Assembly (NCBI GenBank): GCA_031216445.1
Contig: CM062199.1
Location: 8,894,501 to 8,958,500, forward strand
DNA from: Lateolabrax maculatus
Lineage: Eukaryota; Chordata; Actinopteri; Acropomatiformes; Lateolabracidae
DNA: 64,000 nt
Direction of reading: 5' to 3'
Shown here: one piece after another, positions 50,087 through 63,884 of the stretch
Position numbering within the stretch: the first letter of the stretch is position 1
Layout of the letters: each line of letters begins with the position of its first letter
Program-made: the position numbers and the translations under genes
Notes under the pieces: model-generated
What the model was told of the DNA's origin: nothing
What the model saw: the letters and a program-made list of their open reading frames with translations, nothing else
The model's database searches: none

Positions 50087-50179
50087 CTGATATGAACAAG
50101 CTGCATGCATGCCCCACATGCATATTTAGGGACAGATGACACAGCAGCTTCAGGACACACACACACACACACACACACA
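50046..50179. repeat. Two (CA)n microsatellites
   Basis: CA tracts at 50046-50085 and 50155-50179 flank about 70 bases of unique sequence. Cysteine/valine-rich minus-strand frames here are artefacts of these tracts. Confidence 0.95.
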
Positions 50180-51269
50180 TAACGTATATATAGTATGTTT
50201 CCCATATTGCTCACCTTTCATCACACTGACAGAGAGCACATCAGTGGGTTTATTTTCCTCACGCAAATGTGATGTGTTTTCTGTATCAGAATGTATTTAA
50301 AGGTCCTTTTCATTTTCCTGAAATGTTGGTAACAAGCTTTTAACAGTGTGAAGCATTCTTGTTGTCTTGCTGGCTGTTAGCAACATTGTTGAGATGCTGT
50401 AAATTGGCTTTTATCACCCTGAATATGGAGAATCAAAGTCAAAGTGATGTAACAGTCAGAGAAATCACTCCAACCCACATCAGTATGTTCAAACAGATGC
50501 ATCCGCAGTTGTTGAAAATGAAAAATGCAATAGATGTGCTCTTCAGAACAAGTACCTCTGTAATATTTTGTGCATTCTGCTCACAGTTTTGAAAGTATTG
50601 TCCTGCCATTTCTCTGTTATGATTGGCACCAAGGTGATCCATAATCAGCCATTACACATGGCTAGAGGCCCCTTAATCAAGACGGACATCTTGGAATTTG
50701 ATATAGAAGTGCTTAGGTCAAAACTAATCTCATATGTATTTTTTTTTTAAATATTCAAGCAGGCTAATTTAGATTAAGGACATAAAGACCAAGAGGCCAA
50801 AGTCGCATATGCAAAATCAGCAGACAGACACAATGATGAAAGTTTTCTAGTTTAATTAACTGTGGTGTAATCTTCATATTCTGCATGCACTCCATGTCCT
50901 CTGGGACGGAAAATGCACACCCTTTCCTTGGTCTTCATTGAATTTAAACCCAAAATCTGTTTTGTATGGAGACACAATCTTTCACTGGATTACTGTTTCT
51001 TTTCTTTCCCCAGTCCAGAGAGACAGTATTTGTTCAGTATACCACACACATATCCCAATATTGTAATAGTTTTTTATCTGTGTAGACTGAACCTTTGTAT
51101 GACCTAATTTGAGGTAATTTAAGTACATTTTTCTGGAAGAGATAGCACATTAATTGTATAAAAACTCCTGACAATGATCATTTTTGAAAGGCCTGACCCA
51201 ACTTCTCATTTACACTTTACTGTTACTATAAACTATGTATTTACTGTATAACCAACTACTTTTTTTGTA

Positions 51270-51505
51270 GATGACATTGTAAAATATAAAAAGCGACATC
51301 TTGGATATTTACAAAGATACCTGAATGGCGCTCGTCTATGTCAGTCATTGTATTAAACCCACCTCATCCTAGATAAACGCTTGTGATTGGTTATCCCGAT
51401 AAAACGGCAGAGAAATCAGCCTGAATGGGAGAGGGGCCAGCCGTATCTGCCAGAGCAAATGAAACATGAGTTTGCGGTTTCGTCTGGTTCCCAGGCTATA
51501 AATGT
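51270..51505 (+). repeat. Probable dispersed teleost repeat
   Basis: The stretch CTTGTGATTGGTTATCCCGA, GAGAAATCAGCCTGAATGGG, CGTATCTGCCAGAGCAAATG and TTTGCGGTTTCGTCTGGTTC matches a fish repeat known from many loci. Borders are approximate. Confidence 0.6.
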
Positions 51506-53048
51506 AGCGCCTTTTAGCTGTTTTGGCTCTATACACTGTAGACCAAAAGTCTATATCAGAGTTAACAATCTGAAGTGAAAAGATACATAAATGGTGAAAC
51601 ACTCAAACAAGTTACACTAAATTGGGAGAAACTATGATGAAACACAGGCAGGTCATTGCATTTCTTAATTTTTTTTTTCAACATTTATGCAAGATGAGTA
51701 AAAACACAGAAGTCTAAATTCCTTCTGCTAGTCATCGCACGTTGCTTGTCGTGGTTAAACATTTTATACATTCTGTGTGCAGAAACTGTTCAGCCTGTGG
51801 ATGCATTACAAGCAGCCGCTTGCCGTGAAAGGTTTTGATGAATCAACTGGCTTTCATGTTAAACACCTTCTCACCACTGTGAGATTAGAATTCTTCTCAG
51901 CCCACTTCAATTATTCATTGACTCTGGTTGGATCTGAAAGTCACAAAAGGACTGTTTTGAACATTTTGTGAGGTTTCTCACCTGTTAAAATATTCTTACC
52001 TATTTTGTCTATTTTAAAGGGTCTTTATAGCTAAATTGTCTTACATTTAATGTCTGTGATGCAATTCCTCACAAACCTTGAATTCTGAAATAGAACCAAA
52101 AAGCACTTCCTAAGGTGTGGCTATGAATCTTGACACTCTTTCGCTGCACAGAGCCAAGAATAAAGGAAGTACAGTATGCATCATATGTCAGGAGGTACAA
52201 GAGAAGTTAGAAGAATGGACAAGGTCTTCACTGGAGACATGTACAAGCAGCTCAGTCATTTCCTAACTGTATGCATAAGTAAACACATGAATTATAAAAT
52301 ATGTTTTTCCTCCATAGAGGTAAATTAGGAAAGAGGAAGTCAGCATAGGCTCTCTCCTCACTCCTTTCATACCCCCTGAACACTTAAACACTTGTCAGTT
52401 CACAAAAAAACAAACTGAAAACTTCAGTCTTGGCTGTTACAAACTTTGCACTCTTTTCTGTTCGCATGAAATGGCAATTTTTCAAAACATAGAGACATTG
52501 TCATTCAGTGCAACGATAATGCACCTGCTAAAGCAAACATGCATGACATTAGGTGACACTTGCTTGGATTGTAATTCAGGATAAATCACAGACGGTTCCA
52601 CGTCTGCCTTGAATGGTTCAAAGCAAAGCACAGCACAGAAATATAAAGGGTGTAAAATCTGTGTAAAAACACACAGGCACTCAGATGTCGACCAAGAGGT
52701 CTTCTTCAGAATAGCTTGCTTTCTTCTAATGCCCACTCTTCTTTCACATGGATATCTAATATCCAATGTCAGGTAAAGGCTGCTTTTACATTTAAAAAGC
52801 AGTGTTTGTTGATAGTGAAACCATGTACAATAAGCATTTGGGAAAGGTGTGATACAGGGCGCTGATCAAACATGGCTGTGTACCAGGTGCATTTACTTAT
52901 GCAGGGATTGTAATTGCAATGGGTTTTGGAGACAGGGTAGAGAATACAGCAATCTAAGCAGGTGAATTGGCAGCTTTGCCATGGCTGTGCTGACCAGACT
53001 GCTAAATAAGGTTTTCTGTTGTCCAGAGAAAAAGCCGTGACCGTGGCA

Positions 53049-53222
53049 ATGGGAGAGGGAGAAGGAGAGAGAGACGGGACAAGAGATACTGAGGGGGAGC
53101 AAGGGCAACAGAGAGAGAGAGGGAGAGAATGAGTGAGAAAGATAGGGAGGGAGAGACATCGAGGGAAGATAGACGGCGAGCACAGCAGAGTGAGGACAAT
53201 AGAGGGTTAGGGAGGGAGAGTG
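53049..53222 (+). repeat. Polypurine (GA-rich) tract
   Basis: About 170 bases are dominated by GA, GGA and GGGA units (for example GAGGGAGAAGGAGAGAGAGA), with few pyrimidines. It is directly visible and gives serine/leucine-rich frames on the minus strand that are not genes. Confidence 0.9.
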
Positions 53223-54239
53223 TGAGACGAGCACCTAAGAAAATCAAGCAGCCAGTCTATTCCCCAGAGAGGCAGCAAGGCTGGCTGTGGCTGACTGATC
53301 CAGTGCTGTGCTGCACTGTGTGAAAGGGGCCAATAACAGGCTGAGTAATGGGATTGTGCCACTGCAGATTGTGTGTGAACAGGTTGGGTCCTTGGGTGTT
53401 CCCACACGTCAGGTTAGCACTGGCCTGAATAAGACCGGACTGAACAAGAGCCAAGCCTGCCTGTTGTGCTCCAAATCTATAGGCTCACCATTTTGGATAT
53501 GGCTGGGGGTATTATATATTTTTTCTTTAGTGTTTTCTCAAATCCCATAGAAAGAACCTAAAACAACAATAAACAGATCTTACTCACGAGTATAACCTGT
53601 GATGCCAAAGCCTAACATAGCTTATTCTTCTGTGCCACAGAGCTCCATTCTTGTCAAAAAACAATCACCGAGCAACATTATTGCGGGTTCATGTTAATTC
53701 ATGTGTTTCAACATTTGTAAGTAAATTACACATAAACCGTTCTGGGGGCTGAATATTCATACCAAACGTCTTTAGCCACTGTTGTAAATAATCCCCAACA
53801 AATGTACCGTTTGCTCTTACTTCTACATGTTTGCTAAAGACTAGCTGTAAGGTAATAACTCCAAAGAAACAAATCTGAATGGAAGAGAACTCTAATTTGT
53901 CCTTTCAAATTAATTTAAACACAGCACATGTAGCTTTATTCTACACTATGTTACAGAATTGATGTTGCCTCTGCTGCCATGGAACAAAGCTACCAGCTTT
54001 TAACAGCATTGCAACTGCTTTTATGTCATGTTCGCTCTTTACTACTCTGCAATTATTTCATTTTTTGTATTGAATCCAATATGCTTAGTTAATGACTCCA
54101 CTTACCTGCCATTACCACAGTTTATTTCATTTATCGTTCGTCATTGCTATATTTTATCATTGTTAATACTGCATTGGGGCTGTCTGCTCTATCCTGTCCC
54201 AGTGGTAGGTTGATCTGTTATAAGGTTCATTAATGTTTC

Positions 54240-54640
54240 AATACGTTTTAAAGGTGCTCTGATTGATCGTCCACTGCTCGTTTTTTTGGAGGATATTTGT
54301 TCTAAATAGTTTGATCGGTGGTCTCTATAAAGGCCAATCAGAAGACGGATCAGATGATACAAAACACGCCAGGCAATTTCTATGTTTTCATTAGTGTATA
54401 ATCACCTGAAACTAAGAATCGTAGTGTTTTTGTATTTAAAACGAGCCTTTCATATTGATGTATGGAGCAGGTCCTCTTCCAGGGAGCTCGCCATGTTGCA
54501 CCACCGTATTTCTACAGTAGCCCAGAACCGACAAACCAAACACTGGCTCTATACACACTACGAGAGAGAGTACACAACTGCTACACTTCCACACATTGCT
54601 TCTTTAAGGCAGGTTTCGTGTCATAATTATTGGTTATGCT
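54240..54640 (+). repeat. Dispersed teleost repeat(s)
   Basis: The part GCCATGTTGCACCACCGTAT, TTCTACAGTAGCCCAGAACC and GACAAACCAAACACTGGCTC matches a very common fish repeat. The preceding AGGTGCTCTGATTGATCGTC...GGCCAATCAGAAGACGGATC looks like a second, adjoining repeat family. Neither encodes a recognisable protein. Confidence 0.65.
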
Positions 54641-56171
54641 CTGCTCGCTAGTTTACTCCTTTACAGTAGCCTATTCTACTGAGGACAACTCACACTGGAC
54701 ATTTGAGTTGAACAAACATAACAAAAAAAAAACATATTTTCCCCCCAATGTCACTGTGCATTAAATTATTATTATTGTAATAAGATATTAAAATCTCAGG
54801 TCCCATTTGTCTCTGTGTATGTCAGCCTGTCTTAAGAGATAAGATCATCTTCTGAAGTGAGTCAATGGGCTCCATATTGATGTGTGGTTTAGTTACTGTA
54901 GTTCACACAATGTCAGTCTGGATTAGAGCCTCCACTGCTCAACACCCCCACCCTCCGCTTTGAAGCCCCTTGCTCCACATCCTGCTGGTGCTTTAGCTCA
55001 CATTTAGCACGTCCCATTTCATTAGTCTCACTCTGTCCCTCACCTTGTGGCTCAGCTCAAGCTGCTGCCCAGCCATTTCCATTTCCTCGTTGCTTCTTTG
55101 ATGTTTGTCCGTCACCTCGGCCATTTCTTTGTGTGGGCACTTGGACAAATGCATAAGTGTGTGTCAGAGTGCGGGAGTTAATTGTACCGATGCAGTTTAG
55201 TAAACTCATGTAGTAGTGAAAGGTGTTGCTACGCCTCGGCTCAAAGCAAAGAGGAAGACGGTGGCGTACAAACAGCCTAGCAAGATGAGTACATTGCCAA
55301 ATGTATAGCTGTGTGCCATTTCGACACCAACACAAAATGCTTTCACAGGTCCAGATGATGAGTCAGAGGGAATACAAAATGAGGAATTTTAACAGTATTG
55401 ATTTAAGATTATTCAAATGAACTTCCCACTTGCTGCACATGTTGAAAGGAGACTATAATTCATTGGCGGGCCACCAAAGCCATGATTACTGCTTGTGTTT
55501 TGCTTCCATACTGGTGTAGCAATCTTTCTATGAAGAAATAGTCCCTGGCTCTTTCTGCTGGTAACTGTAGCGATCACCCTATAACTCCTTCAAAACATCT
55601 ACATTTTCCACCAGATTTCAGGCCTCAGACGTCTCATTACTTCGGATTAACTAGTCACAAGTGCCACCTTTCACAGTGCTGACGGGGCTACAGATGATGG
55701 CCTAAGGGTTTATTCACACCCTGTAGCACTATACTATGCTACTCTGCTGAGGTACTGAGGGATGGAGAGGAGCGAGCAAACAGGAAAGTTTAACAGACTG
55801 CAACTGCCTCAAACCTGATTTCATCTTGACCTCGAACTTCTTGTTTGGAGTAATTGGGTTTTTATTCCCTCTGATTTCTTTTTTTCTGTTTGCATTTAAT
55901 GGCAGAGTCATTAGAACAGTTTAAAGGTTGCTTTCTCTGTGCTTACAATAACATTTCATACTGCCGAAGTGTAGATTGTGCATGAAAAAGTGGGAGGGCT
56001 CAGATGAGATTTAAGTAAGATTTTGCTATAAGGAGGTGGAAAAAAAACATTAAAATAAAGTCACTGATCTACGTAATACTCCATGTGAAATGCTGTAAAT
56101 AAGCCATGAATTGGGAAGTTCCTCTTTCTTCCTGGGAAACATTGTACCTCTGACTCTATCTTAACCGCAAC

Positions 56172-56740
56172 ATGGCCGAGTTTATAGCAATAAATGAAGA
56201 AAATGAATGCATCCCGAGAAGAGTGTTCTGCGACCGAGAGAACCCAATGGATACGCTTATCAACGAGCAATTCATTTTACACAATTTGACCAGCAGTCAA
56301 TTTATGATTTTTCCAACCATCTAAAGTTGGATCCCTCTACTTTCTGCAGCTGTGCTCTTCCAGCTGTATTGCAATTAAGGATTGCTCTACGGTTTTATGT
56401 TACTTCTTGAACTCATTTCGTTGCAATTTCCTCCCACATTCATGGTTTTCTGTTTGCTTCTATTTGCGGATCAAATTTACTTTTTAGTATGTGCTTTCTT
56501 TTATTGTATTCTCAGAAGTATAATCTTTTCCTCCTCTTACCAATTTGTTTTTCTTGTTCTCTTTCTCCATGGAAATTTTACTGCTGTAAAATATCTTTCA
56601 ATGCAATCAATCTCTTTACATTTTTCCTTAACTAAGGACACGTTTTGATTAAGGGATTCTGTGAAACACCCAATAGTAAGTCCCTCAGTTAAGGAGAAAT
56701 TAAGCCTTAAGTTGCAAACTTAAGGGGAAAACCAGCCCTA
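56172..56740 (+). pseudogene. Decayed PIF/Harbinger transposon (transposase N-terminus and 3' end)
   Basis: An ATG at 56172 opens MAEFIAINEENECIPRRVFC, then DRENPMDTLINEQF, the N-terminal motif of Harbinger transposases (RVFRDR.NP...L.D.EF). A frameshift near 56262-56275 moves the match to a second frame with FDQQSIYDFSNHLKLDP and LPAVLQLRIALRFYVTS, where intact copies continue to the catalytic domain. Here the DDE region is absent. The sequence ends in TTAAGTTGCAAACTTAAGGG and AAAACCAGCCCTAG, a 3' end often seen in fish Harbinger elements. It is an internally deleted, inactive copy. Confidence 0.8.
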
Positions 56741-56745
56741 GTTTT

Positions 56746-56812
56746 GGTGGAGACCAAAACAGAGCAAGAAGGAAAGTGAATATTGGATTTGCATTCAACA
56801 TGTAGCCAGCAA
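56746..56812 (+). repeat. Second copy of the GGTGGAGAC repeat core
   Basis: GGTGGAGACCAAAACAGAGC, GGAAAGTGAATATTGGATTT and GTAGCCAGCAACAACTCC parallel 37230-37300, with clear but diverged similarity. It lies immediately after the Harbinger end. Confidence 0.6.
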
Positions 56813-58713
56813 CAACTCCAAATAAAAGCAAATGTTGTTCTGCATCTGCTGGATGAGTTAGGAGGCAAATGTTCGCTTACACATTCACTAAAACAATGTA
56901 AGGGGATAATATGTCAAAGTTGTGCTTACAGTTTAACTTGTTTTGCTTAATAGATAGTAGATATAGTAATGCAATAAAATGACTTATCTACAGTATTTTG
57001 GGACAGAATTGAGACATGATCCACACTGTAGTGGACTGCTACAGGAAGTGTGACTCCAGCAGCCGGAGTCAGTGGTAATTAGGCTGGTAGGTGGATACAT
57101 TTCACTATGCCCAAAGAAAGATGTGGCTAAGCCCTGTGTTCCCCTGTAATCCCTCCACTGCTCTGCCCATTATGACTCAGACCCAATCCGCCATACTGAA
57201 AGTCATCACTTTTCTCCAGCCACAGCGGGCCTGACTAACCAGGTGCCCCAGGCTTACTGACACCAGCCCGGTCTCTGGTGACTCAAGTCGCCTTAGTACA
57301 GAGCCGAGTTTCCTCCTCTCAGGTTGAATAGGGCTGGAGGGAGCGCCGTTTAGTTCCTCTTGTTTAAAGATAAGATAAGGCTAACGACTGTAATAGCTCC
57401 TCAGGGAAATAGATACTCAGGATAATGGAGATCCACTGTTCCTATCAGTCCAGGTATATTGGACAGAGCAGAGGATTTTGGCTGGGTGAAAAAGCACTGA
57501 TGAGCTCTGCTTTGCATTACAAGTCACACTAATGACAGTGGTACATCAACAGTATATCAGAGCATGGTAAAGAAATATCACATCCTATGCCTTTTCATTT
57601 TTGTTCCTCACCATCACTCATCAAAAAAACAATTAAAATTCAAGACAGATGATGAAAATTTAGAGTGATTTTGGGTAAGTTGTAAGTGTTTTTTTTTTCA
57701 TTCTTCGTCTTCTTTTTCAGTCCAAAACTTATGTGGTTTATTTGTACTTCTCTTCATGAATCTTTCATGGAGAACAAGGTTCATTCAAAAAAGTCCTAAA
57801 CTTCCTAACAGTTTTGTGCAGAGACTTTGAGCAACACAAGTAAAAACCCAAATGCCAAAAGGGCTCAGAGGGCAAAATGCTCCTGGGAGAGATTTTACTT
57901 TTTGAAAGGAAATTTGAAGCACTTGTTTCAGGTGACTTTTGACTGAATTACAGTGATTGTCAGCACCCTGCCTTCAGTACAGTTTAAAGGCAAAAAGCAA
58001 AAGCACCAAAAGTGCTCTTGTGGTCATGCTTTTGACTGTTGATAAAAATGACTGCTGAATAGCATCAAATAACACCATTAGAAGTCATCACTCACACACT
58101 GCATGTTATGCTATTCCAGAGGGCACCCACACACAAGGCTCAATCCAGCCAGAATAATGTTTCCCACACCATTATATCAAATGGTGCAAAGGAAGCAATT
58201 TTAAGTTTATGTTCCCTTACAAAATTCACAAATCACCAGTAATCTGAAGTTGATTACAATCATTGTCAGTGTGGTCACATCTGTAAACAGAAGTAGTCCA
58301 TCATAGGTTTGAACATTTGAGGGAAATGAAAGCATAGCAGTGTTTTTATTAGGCCCTGTCCTTGTCTGTGTTTTGTTTTCAGGATGTCTTTTTTTAAAGT
58401 GTTTGCTGTGGGCAGGAGTGATTATCCCTTCTGCCTACACCTTTTACTGTGTGTAGTCAAAGCCTGTGCGGCACTCTGAAGCTTTAATACACCACCAACC
58501 AATTTAAATTTTGGCACTAAGATAATTTGTTCTGGGTTTGTACCACTAAAAGATCATTGTTGCACACTGACTTTGACCTTTGAAAGGGCAAGTTATTAAG
58601 AAAAGGTGGTATTATTTTGCATTCATTTGATGTCACAGCTGCAGTCTGACATAGATTTATAAGCATTTAATTTAATGTAATTCAGTTTTGGATAAACAGT
58701 AGTGCTATTCAAA

Positions 58714-58778
<65 letters not shown>

Positions 58779-58790
58779 GTCTATCTGTAT
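58714..58790. repeat. (ATCT)n tetranucleotide microsatellite
   Basis: About 18 tetranucleotide units, ending with ATCTGT variants; directly visible. Confidence 0.95.
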
Positions 58791-61700
58791 GTATGTACTG
58801 CACATGCAGAATGTACACAGCAGGTTTAAGCTAAGACCTACTGACATTTTTTGACTGTTAAATTTAGAGCATCTCTCTCTGCTCCCATAGCTTGCTATCT
58901 TCCTGTCTCTCCATCATCTCTGGAGAATTGTTGTGTTATTCCTTTCATCTCTGTCTGATTTTGAGATGAAGCAGTTTACCTTCTGACTTTCTATCGGTCG
59001 ACTCCAGGAAGATTTTAAACCCTTCCTCCATCTTTTTATAGCCTCTGTTACAGTATTTCCGTGTCTGGATTTATTTTATTATTTTTGTTCTTCACTTTGA
59101 GCAGCTGTTAAAAAGAAATATCCTTTCAGAGTGTTGTATCAGAAGCAACAAGTGGCATCATGGGACATACTTTGTGTGCCATTCTTCAAGAATGGTTTTG
59201 TGCATCCACACATCCATCATCAGGCGTGCTGTGAGATTTGTGTGTTCTCTGCTTTACCACCTTAACTTCTGCACAAATTGGAAAGCTTCTTTCAATAGGA
59301 GCAGGGCCAAGTGAAAAGAACAGAAGTGGTGCCTCTTTGCCCTGTTGGATAAACACTCAGAGTAGAGCGCATTAACCTCCACTTGCTTTTTTAAATATTT
59401 TATTCAATTTTTGCATAATATAAAAGGTTAGAATCCAGGTCTAACTTGTAATGACACTTAGATGAAAGTGCTGTGCATGTGTCTGTGTATGTGCTAATGA
59501 ATCTGCATGCGTAAATGTGTGTGCGTGTGTGTACGTGTTTATTCCAAACAACAACAAATCTGGGTTACTGTACTCCCAACCTGCATTTTCAAGCTGCTCA
59601 CTGTGGAGTGAATGTCAGCACTGTGTGTCGCTCTCTATCTGAAATTTTGTGTCTACTATTAATGTCCTGGAATGCAATACCACTATAAAATGTCTTAAAT
59701 CAGTGCTATACCAATGGCAAACAAATGCTGTGAATGAATCATAGCAAAACTGGGCTGACTTTCCTTAAATATGACCACCAGCTCCTTGTAAAGAAGTAAC
59801 TTAGCTTGTACAGATAAAGGTTAACTCAGGTGAAGCATGCCTGTGCTTGGTTGCTCTCCTTTCTTCTTTATTTCAAATTGTCTTTGGAACTGTGTAGCAC
59901 TGCACCACTGCAATACAAGCTGAGACTGGCAAATAAGAGCATGAACTCAGGGCTGAGCACAATTTCAAGACAAGTAGGCTGCAACATAAAGGCCAAGGTA
60001 CGGAAGTGTAGTCCATGACTTGTAATTATGTGTTGCTGTCTCTTTCCCCCTCCAAATCAATAACCCTCACATCTCCCCGGTCCTTTTAGTTTAGAAATTT
60101 CTACCCTCATTTTGCATCCTTCATGGTGAGCTGAGATTTTTTTTTTCATAAAACATTACCATAGTAACTTTGAGTTATAATTATAATTTCCATAAACAAA
60201 CACGACCATAGCTGAGAAGATTGGCAGACTCTATCAATGGCTTAGAGCTGGAAATAGTCGCACTGTGTACTAAATCAATCATTTTATTTCCTTCTCTGGT
60301 CCCACACTAAATTATTATATTCTACATGCTGTATAATAGTGATTTCCTGTGTGAAAATACATGCACACTGCCCTGAATAGGCAACATGTTCTCTACCACT
60401 CTGTTATCACTCACAAATGATGACAGATAACTCCCACTTGTTGCTTGTTATAAAATGGCTTTGTGCAATATTCTACTCCTCATTGACTTGTAGTCATTTA
60501 CAAAAAAACTCCTTTTGACACTCTTTTCTTTTGGAAACCTCAACAATTCTGCAGAACTCAGCTCTGAAACCTGCTCTTACAACACATAGAAACAAATTCC
60601 ACACTTTTCTCCCATCCACTTCAGTCTGACAAGAGTGAGTAACATAAAGTTGTAGAAATAGCCAAATTCATCCAAATTGGATTCTCAGCTTCTATCACAC
60701 ACATTCTGCCACCTGCAGCTGCTTCTCCAAATGTGCCCTAACTGTGGTTCCTATGAATTTATGTACTTGAAGCTTGTTATATTTCAATTATTTTAACTCA
60801 CATGATTTCAGTTTTTTCCATTGTTCATCATTTTCACATTTAATTGTCTTTTTTAAATATTTTAGCCTGTCCTCCTCTGTTACTCTCCAAAGCTTATTCT
60901 CAATTGTTTTTTGTTTGGTCGTCAGTAGCAACAAGGTGCTACCCCAGTCTTACTGGCTGCCTCAGGTACCATCCAGAAAATACTGTAGTGTCCTTCTAAA
61001 TGACAGCATTGTTTGAGTCTGGTCCCACTATAGCCTGTGACTTGTTTAATCTTAAATGTAATGACTAACATGTCTTTGGAGCAATCTGAAAAAATGGCTC
61101 TTATTGCTTTATCATTATAATTCTCTCCTATAATGTACAGGATATTACTAAACCTTGGAGCAAAACGAACCCAAGACAAATCTCTCCTTTATTTTATTAA
61201 ATTCTGAAATGAAGTCTACACAAGATAAGAGAAACTTTTCTCTACCATTCCTCAGAATCAGCCTGGTGCAAAGACATTTGTCCCATAAAATGCTTGATGA
61301 TAAAAGACTCTAAGTGGCACTGGCTTGGGCTGATTGCTTATGCAGTACCAGTTATGGTGAATTTACTTGGCCTACAGGGGAGTGGTGCTCCCTTTCTGTT
61401 TAATGCTTTGATCACCACAAGACACCAGCAGCACTGGGCTTGTTCTCTACCTTTCCCTCACCCTATGCCACAGGAATATATTAGCATATTGTGCCATAAA
61501 AGAGCTGCCGCCTGTAATCTCATGGCTCTAGGTTAACAATTTCTTTAAACAAGTTTGTTTTTCTTTGGTTGCGTGGAAATACTGAGTGTTGGATGAAAGA
61601 TTTGTCAGCTGGCGTTGTTGCTCTTATACTGCAACAGCTTACTGTCATCAGAGCATTGTTGTGATGTAACACAGCCGACAGAGGCTTAGTGAATAATTAA

Positions 61701-62999
61701 GACCATGTGCCATTTGGCAGACCTTTTGTTACTTCTTGCAGCTAAGTACATGTGTACATCCGTGCTGTAATTTACATGTGAAATGTTGCAGTGCACATGT
61801 CCTTTAATTCATACCCACAAACTTGACATCCTCGAAGGAGCACAACATTGGCAGGAGATAATCATTTAATTATTCACACAAAATCGTATGTGTTAAAAAA
61901 TCCATCCCAATTTTCTTTCATACTCACAAATATATGCATTTTGCAGCATAAAATCTTCCTCTGAATGCAACGCCTTTAGCAATGTCAAGTTTTATAGGCT
62001 TTGTTTTGAATGTAGAGCTGTTAGGTTGACACACAATGACGATGCATTAACTTAATCAGGTCTGGTCTTGTTAGTATGTTTGAGACATTTGTGAGTTCTG
62101 AAAAGTTGAGCCCATGTTGTTTGTGAAGAACACGGCCATTGAGAGTTTCTTGAATTGTGTTACTAATGAGTCCCTTTACAAGAGAAAATATATCCAAATG
62201 TCAGCGTCAGTGATGGATCAGGATATTGACCTGATGGCATTTTCATACATGTGCTTGAAAACGCTGGCCTTTGATGATATGATAGATTTCACAGGATTTC
62301 ATCACATCTCAAGTTATGCTTTTGTGTCAAATATATTATATTTCACAATGTTTCTCATCTCTACCGCTCAGCCAGAATAATTTGACGCTCAGATGCCCCG
62401 ACGTTGTTTGCAAGTCAATATTTCAAGCGCTTTAAGTGAGAGGAGTCAATAGCAAATTGGACGTATTCAGGGTTTAATCAAATGCTTCAGTTCAGTGATG
62501 ACACTACCCCTGCTGTGTGACCATCATGCTTGTGCCGAGAAAACCACAAAAATATTCATTGCCACCAGCCCTCTGCGTTTGCACTTGAGGACATTGCTGA
62601 ATCACGCAATTATGGTTTGGATGAGGAAAGCCGATAACTGCCTCACACTTGGGCAGAGATGGCTAAGGTCACACCTGTAATCATGTGGGAGCAGCACAGT
62701 CCATTGACACAATGATGAGACTCCACAGACAGTCGGGCAGGATTGAGATAGGGGCTGATTGCTCCTTATTGGAAGATGGAGTCGGGCTGTCATGAATGGT
62801 GCTGTCCCACAGATGGAGATATGCACCAGTAGTCACATGTGTGCTCAGGTCAGGGCATGACACCCTGCCAGCAGGATTCGTCTTCAGATGTGTAAGGGCC
62901 AACAGTTAGAGGCAGTGCACCAACTTAGCAGTGTCTATAGTGGAGATGGGTTTACTTAACTCGTAAAGATCAGTATAAATCCTTTAAAGTACCACCTTT

Positions 63000-63110
63000 G
63001 AAAAATGAACCCTTTATAAACGGTTTCTAACTTGTAACTTATGGCTTTATTAATGGTTAATAAATATTTGGTAAGCTTTATAGATGTTATAAGCCATTAA
63101 TGATAACAAC
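63000..63110. repeat. AT-rich dispersed repeat fragment
   Basis: CCTTTATAAACGGTTTCTAA, TTATGGCTTTATTAATGGTT and TTATAAGCCATTAATGATAA resemble a TTATAA/TTAATG-type fish MITE, with inverted similarity between its halves (GGCTTTATTAATGG and CCATTAATGA). Family assignment is tentative. Confidence 0.5.
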
Positions 63111-63884
63111 ATTTGGCTTGACAGATTTGGGAAAATCGTTTTGCCTGACAAGACCGTTGACCCCTTAGGAAATGGGTCAAAGGTAGTTTGTTAATTAAAT
63201 TAATGAATTAACTTATTTAGCATTTCTCACTGAATTACCAGCATTTATATCTATATATAGATTTGTATTCTTCTTTGTATATTCTATATTTATATATGCA
63301 CCTATATTTTTCATCTACTTGTATGTAAATAATAGTTCTATGTTTATTATTATTATTATTAGTAGTACTATTATCTTTGTTCAGCTTTTTTGTTTTTAGT
63401 TTTACCTTTATGTTTATTTCAATCTGATAATATAAGTATTAACAGTGTTGACCTTTGAGGAAATGGAGAGCCACTGAGTCCAAATTGGAGACGGTTATCG
63501 TAGCTCATTAGTTGTGTTGCACCATCCACTTTTATTTTAAACTCCTCTGTCAGAGTGAAAAATGCTCCACAAAAGACAGGAGTTTTTTCAAATAGTAAAG
63601 CATAATAAAAAGAATAATAGCAGTGATTGTGATAACTTGATAGTGGACATCTTCAATTGCCTTGGGTCACAACAATGCAGTGTCATACTGAATGGTAAGA
63701 CAGACATTGTTGAAAGACAAACACTGTCATGTAATGCTAAGAGGTAAGACAAAACTGGTATGCAATGCAGTACTGGTATAAATTAAAGTTGCGGTGGACA
63801 ATGTAAACAGTAGTTATCCTTCTTCTAAACATACCAAGTGTGTCAGGGTGTATACCATTGGGTTGCGATAGTATGTGTGTATGG

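Noticed and set aside
52893..53454. S/L/P-rich minus-strand and matching plus-strand frames
   Set aside because: They are translations of the GA-rich tract and its flanks.
58714..58790. Regular repeated units (possible array)
   Set aside because: A plain tetranucleotide microsatellite with no spacers; not CRISPR, and the organism is a vertebrate.
61294..61536. 80-residue plus-strand frame
   Set aside because: It looks protein-like at a glance (short hydrophobic stretch) but matches no family I know and stands alone with no exon partners.
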